DNA of 64,000 nt from Tannerellaceae bacterium (GTDB lineage Bacteria > Bacteroidota > Bacteroidia > Bacteroidales > Tannerellaceae). A model generated the notes under the pieces. That model had not been told where the DNA came from. It searched no databases and worked only from the letters and a program-made list of their open reading frames with translations. Below are positions 1 through 9,748 of the stretch, piece after piece. The stretch lies in contig JAIRPK010000053.1 in NCBI GenBank assembly GCA_031257015.1, forward strand, positions 62,001 through 126,000, read 5' to 3'. The first letter of the stretch is position 1; each line of letters starts with the position of its first letter. A program made the translations under genes and the position numbers.

Positions 1-44
1 CCATTTCCATCGATATATAAGAGAATATATGAACGATCAAATTA

Positions 45-1058
45 TCACGAATTTTCCGTTGAGTCAAGTCGTGAGCCCATAAAATATCCAGAAGCAATTC
101 CATCCATAATTTCAAATAATTCCTGAAGAGTGATGGCACGAAGCATTTCAACGCGGGTTTTCTTGAAATTCGGTATATTTTTAAACAAGGGAGTCGCAGC
201 TAAATGACGGCGGATATGCAAGATTCCTCTCCTTTCATCGAGTTTCTCGATGCTTTGAATGATTTGCTCTTTAAGTATTTGCATGTAATAAGAAAAAGTT
301 TGGAGAGGAAGTCGAGAAGCTGTTTCAAGATAATGCTTCATCTCACAGAAAATCCAAGGCTGACCAATACTTCCTCGTCCTACCATTACAGCATCGACAC
401 CATAAAGATCGAATTTCTCCTTACATCCTTCAGGAGTAGTTATATCGCCGTTTCCAATTACAGGAATCCTCATACGCGAATTTTCTTTCACCTGCCGTAT
501 AAGCGTCCAGTCTGCTTTACCAGCATACATCTGGCTGCGCGTCCTTCCATGAATGCAAATTGCCGAAATACCACAATCTTGAAGTTTTTCAGCGAGTTCA
601 ACAATGATCAGGCTGTCCATATCCCATCCAAGCCGCGTTTTCACCGTTACAGGAATCTTCACGGCATTTACTACTTCCTTAGTTATTTCAAGCATAAGCG
701 GGATATTACGCAGCATTCCTGCGCCAGCCCCCTTCCCTGCTATTTTTTTTACAGGGCAGCCGAAATTAATATCAATAATATCCGGATTAGCTGCCTCGCA
801 TATTTGCGCAGCATCTCGCATTACCGCCGGGTCTTTGCCATATATTTGGATAGCAACAGGGCGTTCATTCTCAGATATTTCGAGCTTTAGCTTAGTTTTA
901 TTTATAGATCTGATTAAGGCATCACTCGACACAAATTCCGTATAAACCATGTCGGCGCCAAAGTTTTTGCAAATATGACGAAACGAAGCATCCGTCACAT
1001 CTTCCATTGGTGCAAGAAATAAAGGTTGATTACTAAAATTTATGGAGCCAATTTTCAT
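45..1058 (-). CDS. dusB: tRNA-dihydrouridine synthase, DusB type
   Basis: This 337-residue FMN enzyme of the Dus family reduces uridine to dihydrouridine in the tRNA D-loop, in the cytoplasm. The N-terminus carries the family FMN-site motif FLAPMEDVTDASFR (residues 14-27). The catalytic cysteine lies in INFGCPVKKIAGKGAGAGML (about residues 97-116), and IHGRTRSQMYAGKADW (about 170-185) is the conserved substrate/FMN segment. Length is normal for DusB. It is the last gene of the parA-parB-DUF5683-mltD-spoT-dusB row, 12 bases after spoT, so it is probably co-transcribed. The choice of DusB over DusA/DusC rests on overall resemblance only. Confidence 0.93.
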   Translation of the reverse strand: MKIGSINFSNQPLFLAPMEDVTDASFRHICKNFGADMVYTEFVSSDALIRSINKTKLKLEISENERPVAIQIYGKDPAVMRDAAQICEAANPDIIDINFGCPVKKIAGKGAGAGMLRNIPLMLEITKEVVNAVKIPVTVKTRLGWDMDSLIIVELAEKLQDCGISAICIHGRTRSQMYAGKADWTLIRQVKENSRMRIPVIGNGDITTPEGCKEKFDLYGVDAVMVGRGSIGQPWIFCEMKHYLETASRLPLQTFSYYMQILKEQIIQSIEKLDERRGILHIRRHLAATPLFKNIPNFKKTRVEMLRAITLQELFEIMDGIASGYFMGSRLDSTENS

Positions 1059-1070
1059 TATTTAAGCGCC

Positions 1071-3077
1071 TTAATCTTCCACGCGCCTTACAGATAATAC
1101 ACCTTCAATTTTTGATAAAGCATCAAATATTTTCTTTGACTCATCAATATCATGCATATCCAATTGAGTGGTACATATAAATATCCCATCAGTAACTTCA
1201 ATATTTAGGCGAAAAATATTAACCTTAAAATCGGCAGAAATTGTTTTGAGCATTTCAGCAAGGAGACCTAATTTATCGCTGCCCTTAATTTCTATTGTTC
1301 TAGTCAAAATATCAGCTTGCAGGTTTTCTTTCAGACTCCCTTTTGTTCGTATTTTGAAAGTCTTTCGTATAAAGTTTTCCCAAGTTTTATATTCCCTACC
1401 ATTTATTATTTTTTTGAGCGCTTTTCCATCCAGGCTGATATGCCCTTCTTCTACCGAGCGATAAAAATCTTCGCGGTTAATGAAAGAAAAATAGAGGGCA
1501 AGCTTGTCTATTTGCGGACAGTCAGTTTTTAATCCGGCTTTTTCAAGAGCATCAAATACCTTTAATTGCCCTTTATAAATAGCTTTTTTATTAATACGCG
1601 TCAATGCTTGGTTAATGTATTTCTTGGCTTTGGCCGTTGAAATATATTGTAACCATTCCTGTTTCGGTTGTTGAGAATTTGAAGTAATAATTTCTACCCG
1701 ATCATAACTGTTTAATTTATAACTTAACGGCACCAAAATACCATTTACTTTAGCAGCAATTGTACTATTCCCAATATTTGTATGCAACTCATATGCAAAA
1801 TCAAGAGCTGTAGCACCAGAAGGGAGATATTTTCGCTCTCCTTTAGGTGTAAAGATCGCAATTTTATCATTTTCACCTTTTAGTATTGATTTTACATCAG
1901 AAAGCGTCTCTAAAATATCCTTAGGACTTTTCAGTATTTCGAGGACACTTCGGAGAAACGAGTCTAGTTCAGGATTTTCATTAGTTATATCCCCTTTGTA
2001 TTTATCATGAGCAGCAATACCTTTTTCAGCAATTTCATCCATACTCCTACTACGAATTTGGATTTCGATCCATTTCCCTTCTGGCCCCATTACAGTGAGA
2101 TGAAAAGCCTGATAACCATTCGGTTTTGGAAAACTGACCCAATCGCGAGTTCTATTCTGATTGATTTCGCAGAAATCAGTGATTTTAGAGTAAATATCAA
2201 GGCAAATACTTTTTTCAGTTCTATTCTGGACTGGCTCAAAAATAATACGCACAGCATAAATATCATATATTTCTTCAAAAGGAATTTTTTTACTATTCAT
2301 TTTATTCCAAATGGAATATATAGACTTCATCCTAGCTTTCATAGTATATTTTATACCCAATTCATCCAGCCTTTTTTTCAACTGTTCAGCAAATCTATCG
2401 AACAATTTATTACAACTTGCCTCAGATTTTTTAAGTTGATAAGCGATCTCTAGATATTCATCATTATTAATATACTGAAAACTCAAATCTTCAAGTTCAG
2501 ATTTAATCGAAAAGAATCCAACTTTTTGGGCAATCGGGACATAGATGTGCATAGTTTGATTAGCTATTACACGTTGCCTATTTTCAGGCATTCCGTCCAG
2601 TGTCCGCATGTTGTGAAGACGATCAGCAATTTTAATTAGAATAACCCGGAAATCCTTCTGCGTAGAACGAAATTGATGGAGAAAATTCTCCAGATCTGCA
2701 GGCGGCTCTTTCCCATCCGCAATTTTAGTTAGCCCATCAACAATTTCAGCTATTGTCTCGCCAAATTCTCTTTTTATGTCCGAGAGTTTAATCGGAGTAT
2801 CCTCTACAAGATCATGCATTAAAGCGCAGCAAATAGAAGTTGCGCCTAAATTCATTTCGCTACATACAATGTGAGCAACAGCTAATGGATGCAAAATATA
2901 AGGATCACCATTTTTCCGCGAGCTACTATACTTATCATGAAGCGGCTTAGCCAAATTGAAAGCCTTAGTTATCATTTCGACGTCATGACGCCGAGTTGAA
3001 TTCAAGTGTTTTTTAATAAGATCATAAAACATACCCTGAACTTTCTCTTCAGGGTAGTCAATATTTACAGATGACAT
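1071..3077 (-). CDS. spoT: bifunctional (p)ppGpp synthetase/hydrolase, RelA/SpoT family
   Basis: A long Rel-type enzyme (668 residues) that makes and degrades (p)ppGpp in the stringent response. The N-terminal HD hydrolase domain shows YILHPLAVAHIV, the HD pair in ALMHDLVEDT (about residues 86-95) and RLHNMRTL, so hydrolysis should be functional. The synthetase domain follows (about 240-360) with RMKSIYSIWNKM and YDIYAVRII. Next come a TGS domain starting at IAIFTPKGERKYLPSG (about 405) and a C-terminal ACT domain (last 75 residues). All four parts are complete. It starts 5 bases after mltD stops. The gene symbol is by family; Bacteroidota often carry two long Rel paralogues and I cannot say which one this is. 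Confidence 0.93.
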   Translation of the reverse strand: MSSVNIDYPEEKVQGMFYDLIKKHLNSTRRHDVEMITKAFNLAKPLHDKYSSSRKNGDPYILHPLAVAHIVCSEMNLGATSICCALMHDLVEDTPIKLSDIKREFGETIAEIVDGLTKIADGKEPPADLENFLHQFRSTQKDFRVILIKIADRLHNMRTLDGMPENRQRVIANQTMHIYVPIAQKVGFFSIKSELEDLSFQYINNDEYLEIAYQLKKSEASCNKLFDRFAEQLKKRLDELGIKYTMKARMKSIYSIWNKMNSKKIPFEEIYDIYAVRIIFEPVQNRTEKSICLDIYSKITDFCEINQNRTRDWVSFPKPNGYQAFHLTVMGPEGKWIEIQIRSRSMDEIAEKGIAAHDKYKGDITNENPELDSFLRSVLEILKSPKDILETLSDVKSILKGENDKIAIFTPKGERKYLPSGATALDFAYELHTNIGNSTIAAKVNGILVPLSYKLNSYDRVEIITSNSQQPKQEWLQYISTAKAKKYINQALTRINKKAIYKGQLKVFDALEKAGLKTDCPQIDKLALYFSFINREDFYRSVEEGHISLDGKALKKIINGREYKTWENFIRKTFKIRTKGSLKENLQADILTRTIEIKGSDKLGLLAEMLKTISADFKVNIFRLNIEVTDGIFICTTQLDMHDIDESKKIFDALSKIEGVLSVRRVED

Positions 3078-3082
3078 AATAA

Positions 3083-4615
3083 TTATCCTTTAGGTATTAA
3101 AATTTTCTGACCTTCCCGAATGTTTGTTCCAGTCAACTTGTTTGCTCTTTGCAGAATATCGATGCTAACCCCTGCATTTTTAGAAATAGAATATAATGAA
3201 TCACCCGATTTCACCGTATAAGTAATGAATTTATCAGGCAATTCAATTTTTAAAGATAGTTCTTGAGTTGAATTAGTTTTTTCTCCAGTCAAGGGATTAT
3301 TTATTTGAGGTTTATCTGCATGTGGAATAACAGTAGTTTTCGAGACAGGAGAAAATTCAAAACCTCCATTATTAACCGTCAAACGTAATTTTCTACCAGC
3401 CGACACACGATTAGAGCTTAAACTATTCCAGCGACGAATATCTTTTGCCGTCACACCATATTTATCAGCTATTGTGACAAGATTTTCACCTTTTTGAACA
3501 ATATGAGTTATTTGCTGCTGTTTTGCTGACAACACTAAGGAGGCTCTGTCATACGAATCGTATATACTATCTATTTTTTCAATAAATATAGACGAATAAA
3601 GAATAGGGAGTTTCAAAACGGAAGGGGCAACATTGCCAGGAACAATATCACGTTTATACTGCGGATTAAGCGTTCTAAGCATATTTATATCAATATTAAT
3701 AAAGTCCGCAATTTTTTGGAATGGCACAGCTTTATTAAGCATCACAGTATCTGTCGCAAGCGGCATTATAGTATTACGCATAGGGCATATATTATGATCA
3801 CAATAATAATTCATTACATAACATGCTGCAATAAATAAAGGAACATAAGAACGAGTTTCTCTCGGAAGATAAGGATAAATATGCCAGAAATTTGTAGCCC
3901 CACCCGCACGTCTAATCGCTTTGTTTATATTGCCAGGACCACAATTATATGCAGCAATTACTAAATTCCAATCGCCATTAAAAAGATTGTACATATCCTT
4001 AAAATACATACATGCAGCGCGAGTTGAACTTACCGGATCACGACGCTCGTCAATCAAGCTGTTTATTTGCAAACCGTAACTTTTACCAGTCGGCAACATA
4101 AATTGCCAAAGACCGCAAGCTCCGACCCTTGAGATAGCTATCGGATTAAGTGCACTTTCTACAACAGCTAAATATTTAAGTTCAATAGGTAATCCGTATT
4201 CATCAAGGATAGGTTCTATAATAGGGAAATAAAAATCAGCCATGCCAAGCATATAACGAATAAGATTACGCTTCCTATTTGTATAAAAGTCTATGCTGTT
4301 TCTCACCATATTATTATATGTCATCGGAATTATATGCGGCAACCGAGCTAAGCGTTCACGAATTATTTCATCATTAAAGTGCACATTTTCCTCTTCATCA
4401 TAACAATAATCTTCCGATTGAGTAAAATATTGAGCATGCCAAGTATTAAGTAAACTATCTAAGTTCGCCTCTATACTTTCTGGAATTATTTCATCGGGGA
4501 AAGAATCATTATATAAATAAGCTGGATTCTCTTTTGATTGCATATTTATTTGCGCATTTCCAGTAAATGACGGGAAAACGGATGAACATAAAATAATAAT
4601 ATAATATTTGCTCAT
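3083..4615 (-). CDS. mltD: membrane-bound lytic murein transglycosylase D-like protein with two LysM domains
   Basis: Exported muramidase cutting the glycan strands of peptidoglycan. From the start chosen here it is 510 residues: a signal peptide (MSKYYIIILCSSVFPSFTGNA), an SLT domain (about residues 130-270) with the catalytic Glu in VVESALNPIAISRVGACG followed by GLWQFM, and two LysM modules (THIVQKGENLVTIADKYG and YTVKSGDSLYSISKNAG) ending at the C-terminus. An upstream in-frame ATG at 4648 would overlap the preceding gene and put 11 extra residues before the signal peptide; the ATG at 4615 gives a canonical exported N-terminus and a 14-base gap. No lipobox is evident, unlike E. coli MltD. 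Confidence 0.9.
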   Translation of the reverse strand: MSKYYIIILCSSVFPSFTGNAQINMQSKENPAYLYNDSFPDEIIPESIEANLDSLLNTWHAQYFTQSEDYCYDEEENVHFNDEIIRERLARLPHIIPMTYNNMVRNSIDFYTNRKRNLIRYMLGMADFYFPIIEPILDEYGLPIELKYLAVVESALNPIAISRVGACGLWQFMLPTGKSYGLQINSLIDERRDPVSSTRAACMYFKDMYNLFNGDWNLVIAAYNCGPGNINKAIRRAGGATNFWHIYPYLPRETRSYVPLFIAACYVMNYYCDHNICPMRNTIMPLATDTVMLNKAVPFQKIADFINIDINMLRTLNPQYKRDIVPGNVAPSVLKLPILYSSIFIEKIDSIYDSYDRASLVLSAKQQQITHIVQKGENLVTIADKYGVTAKDIRRWNSLSSNRVSAGRKLRLTVNNGGFEFSPVSKTTVIPHADKPQINNPLTGEKTNSTQELSLKIELPDKFITYTVKSGDSLYSISKNAGVSIDILQRANKLTGTNIREGQKILIPKG

Positions 4616-4629
4616 AACTGTGTTTATTG

Positions 4630-5373
4630 TTAGAATGTAATATTGCAATTAAGTCCTATTCCTCTTGAGTAAAAATTTGATGAGGGGATTAATACAGGGT
4701 CAACCCGTATTGTTAGATTAGGCGAAATATCAAAATCAAATAATTCAGAATCCACGTATGCATCAATCATACAAAGACCAAACCATCCAACAGCAAGTAT
4801 TATTGACAAGTCTCTGTTTCTACGAAAAAAATCCTTTCTGTTCTTGAATAGAGTGTGATATGACGTATTATTAACTATTGATTTATAATCTGTACTTATT
4901 AGAAAGTCTGTCCATTCTTTGCTGAATTTATAATCCACATCACCTCCATTAGCTTCCTGAAGTAAACGTGAATATTCTTGCGAATCATGTATGATACTTT
5001 TGTAAGCTCCCCAATAATCCTGATAATTCTTACTATTCCAAGTAATGGCATATAAAAAGCCCATATAACCGCCGTATACAATAGGGAGCTTCCAGTATTT
5101 ACGGTTATATATTTGTCCCATGCCTGGGATAAATGAAAGTAGAAGGGCTTTTGTAGAATTAGGCTTAAAGTCTGTTTTTTTAGTTTTGTTTAGTTCAACA
5201 AAAGTTGAATCTGCTTTACGAATTATAGTGTTGGAAATCGAATCATTTGCCGAAATTGAAAATCTTATGCTATCCTGTCCGCCTTCTTGTGCTTGTCCTT
5301 TGATTGTTAAGAAACATAGGAAGTCAAAAAGAAGAACGAATAGGCAGCATATTTTCACAATCGGACGATTCAT
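4630..5373 (-). CDS. DUF5683 family secreted/membrane protein
   Basis: A 247-residue protein of the Bacteroidota-specific DUF5683 family, function unknown. A signal peptide (ICCLFVLLFDFLCFLTIKG) is followed by a polar stretch. The recognisable core is KALLLSFIPGMGQIYNRKYWKLP, YGGYMGFLYAITWNSKNYQDY and a later hydrophobic LSIILAVGWFGLCMIDAYVD, typical of this family. It lies between parB (12 bases upstream) and mltD, the usual place for this family in Bacteroidales. The constant neighbourhood of partition and wall-hydrolase genes suggests an envelope role, but that is inference. No catalytic motif is visible. Confidence 0.8.
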   Translation of the reverse strand: MNRPIVKICCLFVLLFDFLCFLTIKGQAQEGGQDSIRFSISANDSISNTIIRKADSTFVELNKTKKTDFKPNSTKALLLSFIPGMGQIYNRKYWKLPIVYGGYMGFLYAITWNSKNYQDYWGAYKSIIHDSQEYSRLLQEANGGDVDYKFSKEWTDFLISTDYKSIVNNTSYHTLFKNRKDFFRRNRDLSIILAVGWFGLCMIDAYVDSELFDFDISPNLTIRVDPVLIPSSNFYSRGIGLNCNITF

Positions 5374-5385
5374 GTTTTCTAATAT

Positions 5386-6312
5386 TTATCGCATCAACTT
5401 ATCAAAAAGACTAATCACTCTTTCCAAATCCTCTTCCGATGAAAACGGAATACTGATTTTTCCTTTTCCGTTATCTCCGTATGTCAATTGAACCTTTGTA
5501 CTAAAAAATCGTGACAAATGATCCTTTAACATCTTATATTCTTCAGGGAGCTTGGGGGCATGATCTTTCTTTGACACTTCTTGCTTGGATTCGTTCGTTA
5601 TCAACGCGCCACCGGCTGCTGCGCGAACCATTTCTTCTACCGCCCTTACAGAAAGGCCATCATTAACAATCTGCTCATAAAGAGCCAACTGAACTTCCGG
5701 ATCTTCAACGGAAATTAACGCTCTTGCATGTCCCATATCTATTCTCTTATTTTTCAAGCTTAATTGAATTTCTGCCGGAAGCTTTAAGAGGCGCAGATAA
5801 TTAGTTATCGTCGTACGTTTTTTCCCTACTCGTTCGCTTAGTTTTTCTTGAGTCAATCCATAATCTTCCATTAGTTTCTGGTAAGCCAAAGCAATTTCGA
5901 TGGAATTGAGATCTTCACGCTGAATATTTTCAACGAGTGCCATCTCAACAATGTTTTCATCGGCAGCAGTTTTAACGTATGCAGGAATACTTGTCAGACC
6001 AACTTTTAATGAAGCACGATAACGCCGTTCACCGGAAATAATGACATATTTATCTTTTTCCAGTTCCTTGATGGTAATAGGCTGAATTACACCTATATGA
6101 CGAATAGAAGCAGCCAACTCTTCCAAACTTTCTTCATCAAATATAGAACGCGGTTGGTCCGGATTAGGCTGAATCTTGCTAAGCTCTATTTCATTGATGG
6201 AAGAGGAGCCACTTGTTTTAACTTCACCAAACAACGCTTCTACTCCCTTTCCACCGACTATGTCATCAAACGAGCGTCCCAATGCTGTTTTCTTTCCTAC
6301 TCCTGCTGCCAT
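5386..6312 (-). CDS. parB: chromosome-partitioning protein ParB
   Basis: A 308-residue CTP-dependent DNA clamp that loads at parS and works with ParA to segregate origins. The ParB/Sulfiredoxin fold begins at IQPNPDQPRSIFDEESLEEL (about residue 46), with the CTP-binding box GERRYRAS (about 95-102) and ENIQREDLN. The helix-turn-helix that reads parS is LTQEKLSERVGKKRTTITNYLRL (about 153-175). The C-terminal dimerisation region is conserved. The start lies one base after the parA stop, so the two are translationally coupled. Three parS-like sequences occur in this same window (about 41.69, 49.45 and 58.38 kb) and are its expected binding sites. Confidence 0.95.
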   Translation of the reverse strand: MAAGVGKKTALGRSFDDIVGGKGVEALFGEVKTSGSSSINEIELSKIQPNPDQPRSIFDEESLEELAASIRHIGVIQPITIKELEKDKYVIISGERRYRASLKVGLTSIPAYVKTAADENIVEMALVENIQREDLNSIEIALAYQKLMEDYGLTQEKLSERVGKKRTTITNYLRLLKLPAEIQLSLKNKRIDMGHARALISVEDPEVQLALYEQIVNDGLSVRAVEEMVRAAAGGALITNESKQEVSKKDHAPKLPEEYKMLKDHLSRFFSTKVQLTYGDNGKGKISIPFSSEEDLERVISLFDKLMR

Positions 6313-6313
6313 A

Positions 6314-7078
6314 TTATTTGTTCTTGTCTATCAGCTCCTGCGCCAGCTGTATATGGTTAAACGAACCTTTGGATTCAGCATCATATAACAATACTGGTTT
6401 ACCATAACTCGAAGCTTCACTTAACTTAATATTTCGTTGAATTACAGTTGTAAATACCAAATCGCCAAATGGCCGTTTTACTTCTTCATAAATCTGATTA
6501 GCCAAGCGCAAACGAGAATCATACATCGTCAGCAGGAATCCTTCAATCTCTAATTCCGGATTCAATTTCGCCTTAACTATCTTAATTGTATTTAACAACT
6601 TGCTAATCCCTTCCAACGCAAAATATTCACATTGAACGGGAATCATAACCGAATCAGCCGCAGTCAGGGCATTAACGGTAATCAGTCCCAACGACGGCGA
6701 ACAGTCAATCAGTATAAAATCAAAACGCTCTTTCAAAGGAACGACTATGCGTTTCAATAACTGTTCCCGTCCATCCCTGCCCAACATCTCTATCTCAGCT
6801 CCAACCAGATCAATATGCGAAGGAATGATTTCCAAACGCTCTACCTCAGTAGGCACAATGGCAGATGCCACATCTTCTCCGTTTATCAGGCATTCGTATA
6901 TGGAACGTTTAACGTTCCTGATGTCTATACTTAGACCGGATGAAGCATTGGCCTGAGGATCAGCATCAACTATCAGCACTTTCTTTTCCAGTACCGCCAG
7001 TGATGCTGCCAAATTAATAGCGGTAGTTGTCTTGCCCACACCGCCTTTTTGATTTGCTATTGCAATAATTTTTCCCAT
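6314..7078 (-). CDS. parA: chromosome-partitioning ATPase ParA (Soj)
   Basis: A 254-residue deviant Walker-type ATPase that moves ParB-bound origins along the nucleoid. The deviant P-loop KGGVGKTTTAINLAA sits at residues 10-24, Walker A' (VLIVDADPQANAS) at about 34-46 and Walker B FILIDCSPSLG near residue 120. Size and the short N-terminus match chromosomal Soj rather than plasmid ParA, which carries an extra DNA-binding domain. It heads the operon that continues through parB to dusB. A TATCTTTG element on the minus strand at 7113-7120 fits a promoter just upstream. Confidence 0.95.
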   Translation of the reverse strand: MGKIIAIANQKGGVGKTTTAINLAASLAVLEKKVLIVDADPQANASSGLSIDIRNVKRSIYECLINGEDVASAIVPTEVERLEIIPSHIDLVGAEIEMLGRDGREQLLKRIVVPLKERFDFILIDCSPSLGLITVNALTAADSVMIPVQCEYFALEGISKLLNTIKIVKAKLNPELEIEGFLLTMYDSRLRLANQIYEEVKRPFGDLVFTTVIQRNIKLSEASSYGKPVLLYDAESKGSFNHIQLAQELIDKNK

Positions 7079-7112
7079 ACAGTCATATAATTAAATATAA
7101 ATATAATATTCG

Positions 7113-7120
7113 CAAAGATA
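7113..7120 (-). promoter_or_regulatory. -7 promoter element upstream of parA
   Basis: TATCTTTG on the minus strand matches the Bacteroidota -7 consensus TAnnTTTG, 35 bases before the parA ATG. No TTTG -33 box is visible at the usual 19-21 base spacing, so this is a half match. Confidence 0.45.
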
Positions 7121-7126
7121 TAAATT

Positions 7127-8200
7127 CTAAGCTGAACTCCTTGCATCCAAAAGTAAATAATCAAAAACGGTCATGGCAGCCATCGCCTCGACTATGGGGA
7201 CAGCTCTCGGCACCACACATGGATCATGCCGGCCCCTTGCCGTAAACGTTACCGACTCCCCTTTCATATTAACCGTCGCCTGCTCTGTCAAAATTGTAGG
7301 GACAGCTTTAAAAGCTACCCGAAAATAAATCGTTTCCCCATTAGAAATCCCCCCCTGGATTCCACCGGAATGATTCGTAAGCGTCCTTATATTAGTCTCT
7401 CGGACATAAAAAGCATCATTACGCTCACTGCCACGATAAAGAGCTGCATCAAAACCATCTCCATATTCAAAACCCTTTACAGCATTGATAGTCAACATAG
7501 CATGACCCAAAGCAGCATGAAGCTTCCCGAATACCGGCTCGCCGAGACCAACCGGACATCCATCAATCCGGCACGTAACAACCCCCCCTATCGTATCACC
7601 ATTAGATTTAACCTCTTCAATCAATGAAGCCATTTCAGCCGCTTTAGACGAATCAGGGCAGCGGACACTATTCCTTTCAATTTCAGACCAGTCATAATCA
7701 TCCCTGTTTTCCAAACGAATAGCGCCAACCTGAGAAGTAAACGCCCGTATCAAAATCGAATACGGACGAAGCGCCAACTTTGCAATTGCACCGCCAACAC
7801 ATCTCGCAGCCGTCTCCCTGGCCGAAGCACGCCCCCCGCCTCGCGGATCACGAATACCATATTTGCAGAAATAAGCATAATCAGCGTGAGAAGGGCGGAA
7901 AATATCTTTCATAGCATCATAATCAGCCGAATGTTGATTCTCATTTTCGATCATAAAACCAATCGGCGTACCAGTAGTTCGATTATCATATATTCCGGAA
8001 AGGAACCGCACCTCATCACTTTCTTTCCGCGAAGTGGTCAAAGAAGATTGCCCCGGCCTGCGACGACTCAATTCAGCATTGATGAAATCGACATCCATCA
8101 CAAGTCCCGACGGACATCCGTCGATGACTCCGCCTATCGCCACGCCGTGAGACTCGCCGAAAGAAGTCAACCTGAATATGTTGCCGAATGTATTATACAT
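7127..8200 (-). CDS. aroC: chorismate synthase
   Basis: A 357-residue FMN-dependent enzyme converting EPSP to chorismate, the last common step of the shikimate pathway. Family signatures are at the N-terminus ([20 protein letters not shown], the first AroC signature), in the middle ([25 protein letters not shown]) and at the C-terminus ([19 protein letters not shown]). Length is standard. It is transcribed with the slyD-like gene 36 bases upstream. Another shikimate gene, aroK, is far away at about 52 kb. Confidence 0.96.
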   Translation of the reverse strand: MYNTFGNIFRLTSFGESHGVAIGGVIDGCPSGLVMDVDFINAELSRRRPGQSSLTTSRKESDEVRFLSGIYDNRTTGTPIGFMIENENQHSADYDAMKDIFRPSHADYAYFCKYGIRDPRGGGRASARETAARCVGGAIAKLALRPYSILIRAFTSQVGAIRLENRDDYDWSEIERNSVRCPDSSKAAEMASLIEEVKSNGDTIGGVVTCRIDGCPVGLGEPVFGKLHAALGHAMLTINAVKGFEYGDGFDAALYRGSERNDAFYVRETNIRTLTNHSGGIQGGISNGETIYFRVAFKAVPTILTEQATVNMKGESVTFTARGRHDPCVVPRAVPIVEAMAAMTVFDYLLLDARSSA

Positions 8201-8236
8201 GTTTCCACCGTATAAATATTAATCTGGACAATAAGT

Positions 8237-8863
8237 CTAGCAGCGGGAACCTTTCTCCGGATGCCATCCGTTACAGCCACCTTCGCAATCGCCTTCAGCC
8301 TTCGCCCCGCCATCATTGCAATCACACGAGCAGCCACAACCGCCCCCTCCACAACCCGAAGCACAATCGCAATAGCTTTCCGGACTGTACGCAACCGTTT
8401 CCTCCTGCGTCGGGACACGAACGTCAATTACCTCGCCGGAAAAATGAAGCGTTTTCCCCGCAAGCGGATGATTAAAATCAACCGTAACAGACTCCTCCCC
8501 TATTTCTAAAACATTACAGTTCAACTTGTTATTATTCGCATCCAACATCTGAATAACCTTCCCAAGCTGAACCAAATCCGACTTAAATTCACCATTCACC
8601 TCAAAAGCCGACTTCGGGAGCGCCATTACGTTAGCCTTATTATACTCGCCATAAGCATTAGCCGGATTCAGCGTAAACTTAAACTTATCGCCCATGCCCA
8701 AACCCTTGAGAGCATTTTCAATTCCAGGAATCATCAACCCCGCCCCAAAGATGAATTTCAACGGGTCATCTTCAGTCGCCTGTTCCTTCCATTTGCGCTC
8801 ATTATTTTCATCTATGTACATGTCATAGACGATTGATACTAATGTATTGTTTGAAATTTTCAT
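8237..8863 (-). CDS. FKBP-type peptidyl-prolyl isomerase, SlyD-like, with Cys-rich C-terminal tail
   Basis: A 208-residue SlyD-type prolyl isomerase/chaperone. The FKBP core occupies residues 1-150, with the catalytic-loop stretch FGAGLMIPGIENALKGLGMG (about 38-57), an insert-in-flap segment, and VDFNHPLAGKTLHFSGEVIDV (about 124-144) as the closing strands. The last about 47 residues form a Gly/Cys tail with ten cysteines, several as CxC or CxCxC. SlyD tails are known to bind nickel and other metals; here Cys largely replaces His, so soft-metal binding is my inference. Followed 36 bases later by aroC. A -7 element (TATCTTTG) lies 27 bases upstream. Confidence 0.9.
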   Translation of the reverse strand: MKISNNTLVSIVYDMYIDENNERKWKEQATEDDPLKFIFGAGLMIPGIENALKGLGMGDKFKFTLNPANAYGEYNKANVMALPKSAFEVNGEFKSDLVQLGKVIQMLDANNNKLNCNVLEIGEESVTVDFNHPLAGKTLHFSGEVIDVRVPTQEETVAYSPESYCDCASGCGGGGCGCSCDCNDGGAKAEGDCEGGCNGWHPEKGSRC

Positions 8864-8889
8864 TTTGTATATTTATTTTGACAGATATG

Positions 8890-8897
8890 CAAAGATA
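8890..8897 (-). promoter_or_regulatory. -7 promoter element upstream of the slyD-like gene
   Basis: TATCTTTG on the minus strand, 27 bases before the ATG, fits the TAnnTTTG -7 consensus. No good -33 TTTG was found. Confidence 0.45.
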
Positions 8898-9040
8898 GGA
8901 TTATTTAGACGATAAATATAATCATTTTGAAATTTACAACCGGAAGCAACTACCCTCTTAAAAAAATCTAGTAATACCGTGTCCATCATTTAAAAATACA
9001 CTATAAAACCACCATCCCCCACAAAAATAGTCATCATCAT

Positions 9041-9063
9041 TGGCAAAATATTCAATTTTGCCA
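9041..9063. repeat. perfect 9-bp inverted repeat in intergenic DNA
   Basis: TGGCAAAAT and ATTTTGCCA are separated by 5 bases. Neither strand has a following T-run, so it is a poor terminator. It lies about 150 bp upstream of the slyD-like promoter and 100 bp before the 21-bp array, so an operator or an element border is possible. Confidence 0.55.
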
Positions 9064-9159
9064 CACAGAAGCCCGTCCTCTCAATGAAAACGTCCGCCAA
9101 GACCGCAATAAATCACAATTCCATCGAATAAATGCTGGAAAAATCCATAAAAACAACCA

Positions 9160-9382
9160 AAATTTCCGCAGAAATTTTGAATTTTTCCGTGGAAAATCCG
9201 AAAATCTCCACGGAAATTTTGCGTTTCTCCACGGAAATTCCAGAAAACCCCGCGGAAATTTTGAGTTTTTCCATGGAAATTTCAGAAATCTCCGCGGAAA
9301 TTTTGCGTCTCTCCGCGGAAATTCCGAAAAACTCCACGGAGATTTTGAGTTTTTTCATGGAAATTTCGGCCATCCTCGCGAC
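9160..9382. repeat. 21-bp phased palindrome array, family A copy 1
   Basis: Eleven near-palindromic cores (TTTCCRYGGAAA type: CCGCGG, CCATGG, CCACGG, CCGTGG) start at 9166, 9187, 9208, 9229, 9250, 9271, 9292, 9313, 9334, 9355 and 9376, exactly 21 bp apart with no insertion or deletion. Two spacer types alternate, giving a 42-bp higher-order repeat. Both strands are open in frame because 21 is a multiple of three; I treat the resulting ORFs as by-products. The whole 8864-9748 gap has no other gene: AT-rich DNA, this array, and at 9509-9524 an exact 16-bp inverted match to the border of copy 3. Confidence 0.93.
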
Positions 9383-9748
9383 GAAATTAACATTCCACGT
9401 AGAGACAGTTGCTTTTTCCAAGGTGGCAGTTGCCTTTTCTGCAACCATGGATATTTTCTCAAAAAAATAAATTTAATTACCGACGAAGAAATTTCCTTAC
9501 ACCATAGAGGCAGTTCTTTCTTTTATTTCGATAGTTACCCCAATGCTGTTATAATTAAAAATTCCTACGGAATAAGAAAAATTAAAGAACTAATTTTTCA
9601 TTCATAAAATACTGAAAAAAATCTTTTTCCAGAAATAGCATTTGCCTGCTAACAAACTTATTAATATAATATAGACAAAAATAATTGTAGCACTACATAC
9701 CGTTATTTTCCGCCAAGCTCTTTTAAGAATTTGCCTTTTCGCAGATCT

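Noticed and set aside
9113..9470. ORFs of about 110 codons on both strands over array A1
   Set aside because: They arise because a 21-bp repeat keeps all frames open. Both strands are open equally and there is no family similarity. The same applies to ORFs at 34016-34442, 47137-47581, 53961-54345 and 62325-62759.
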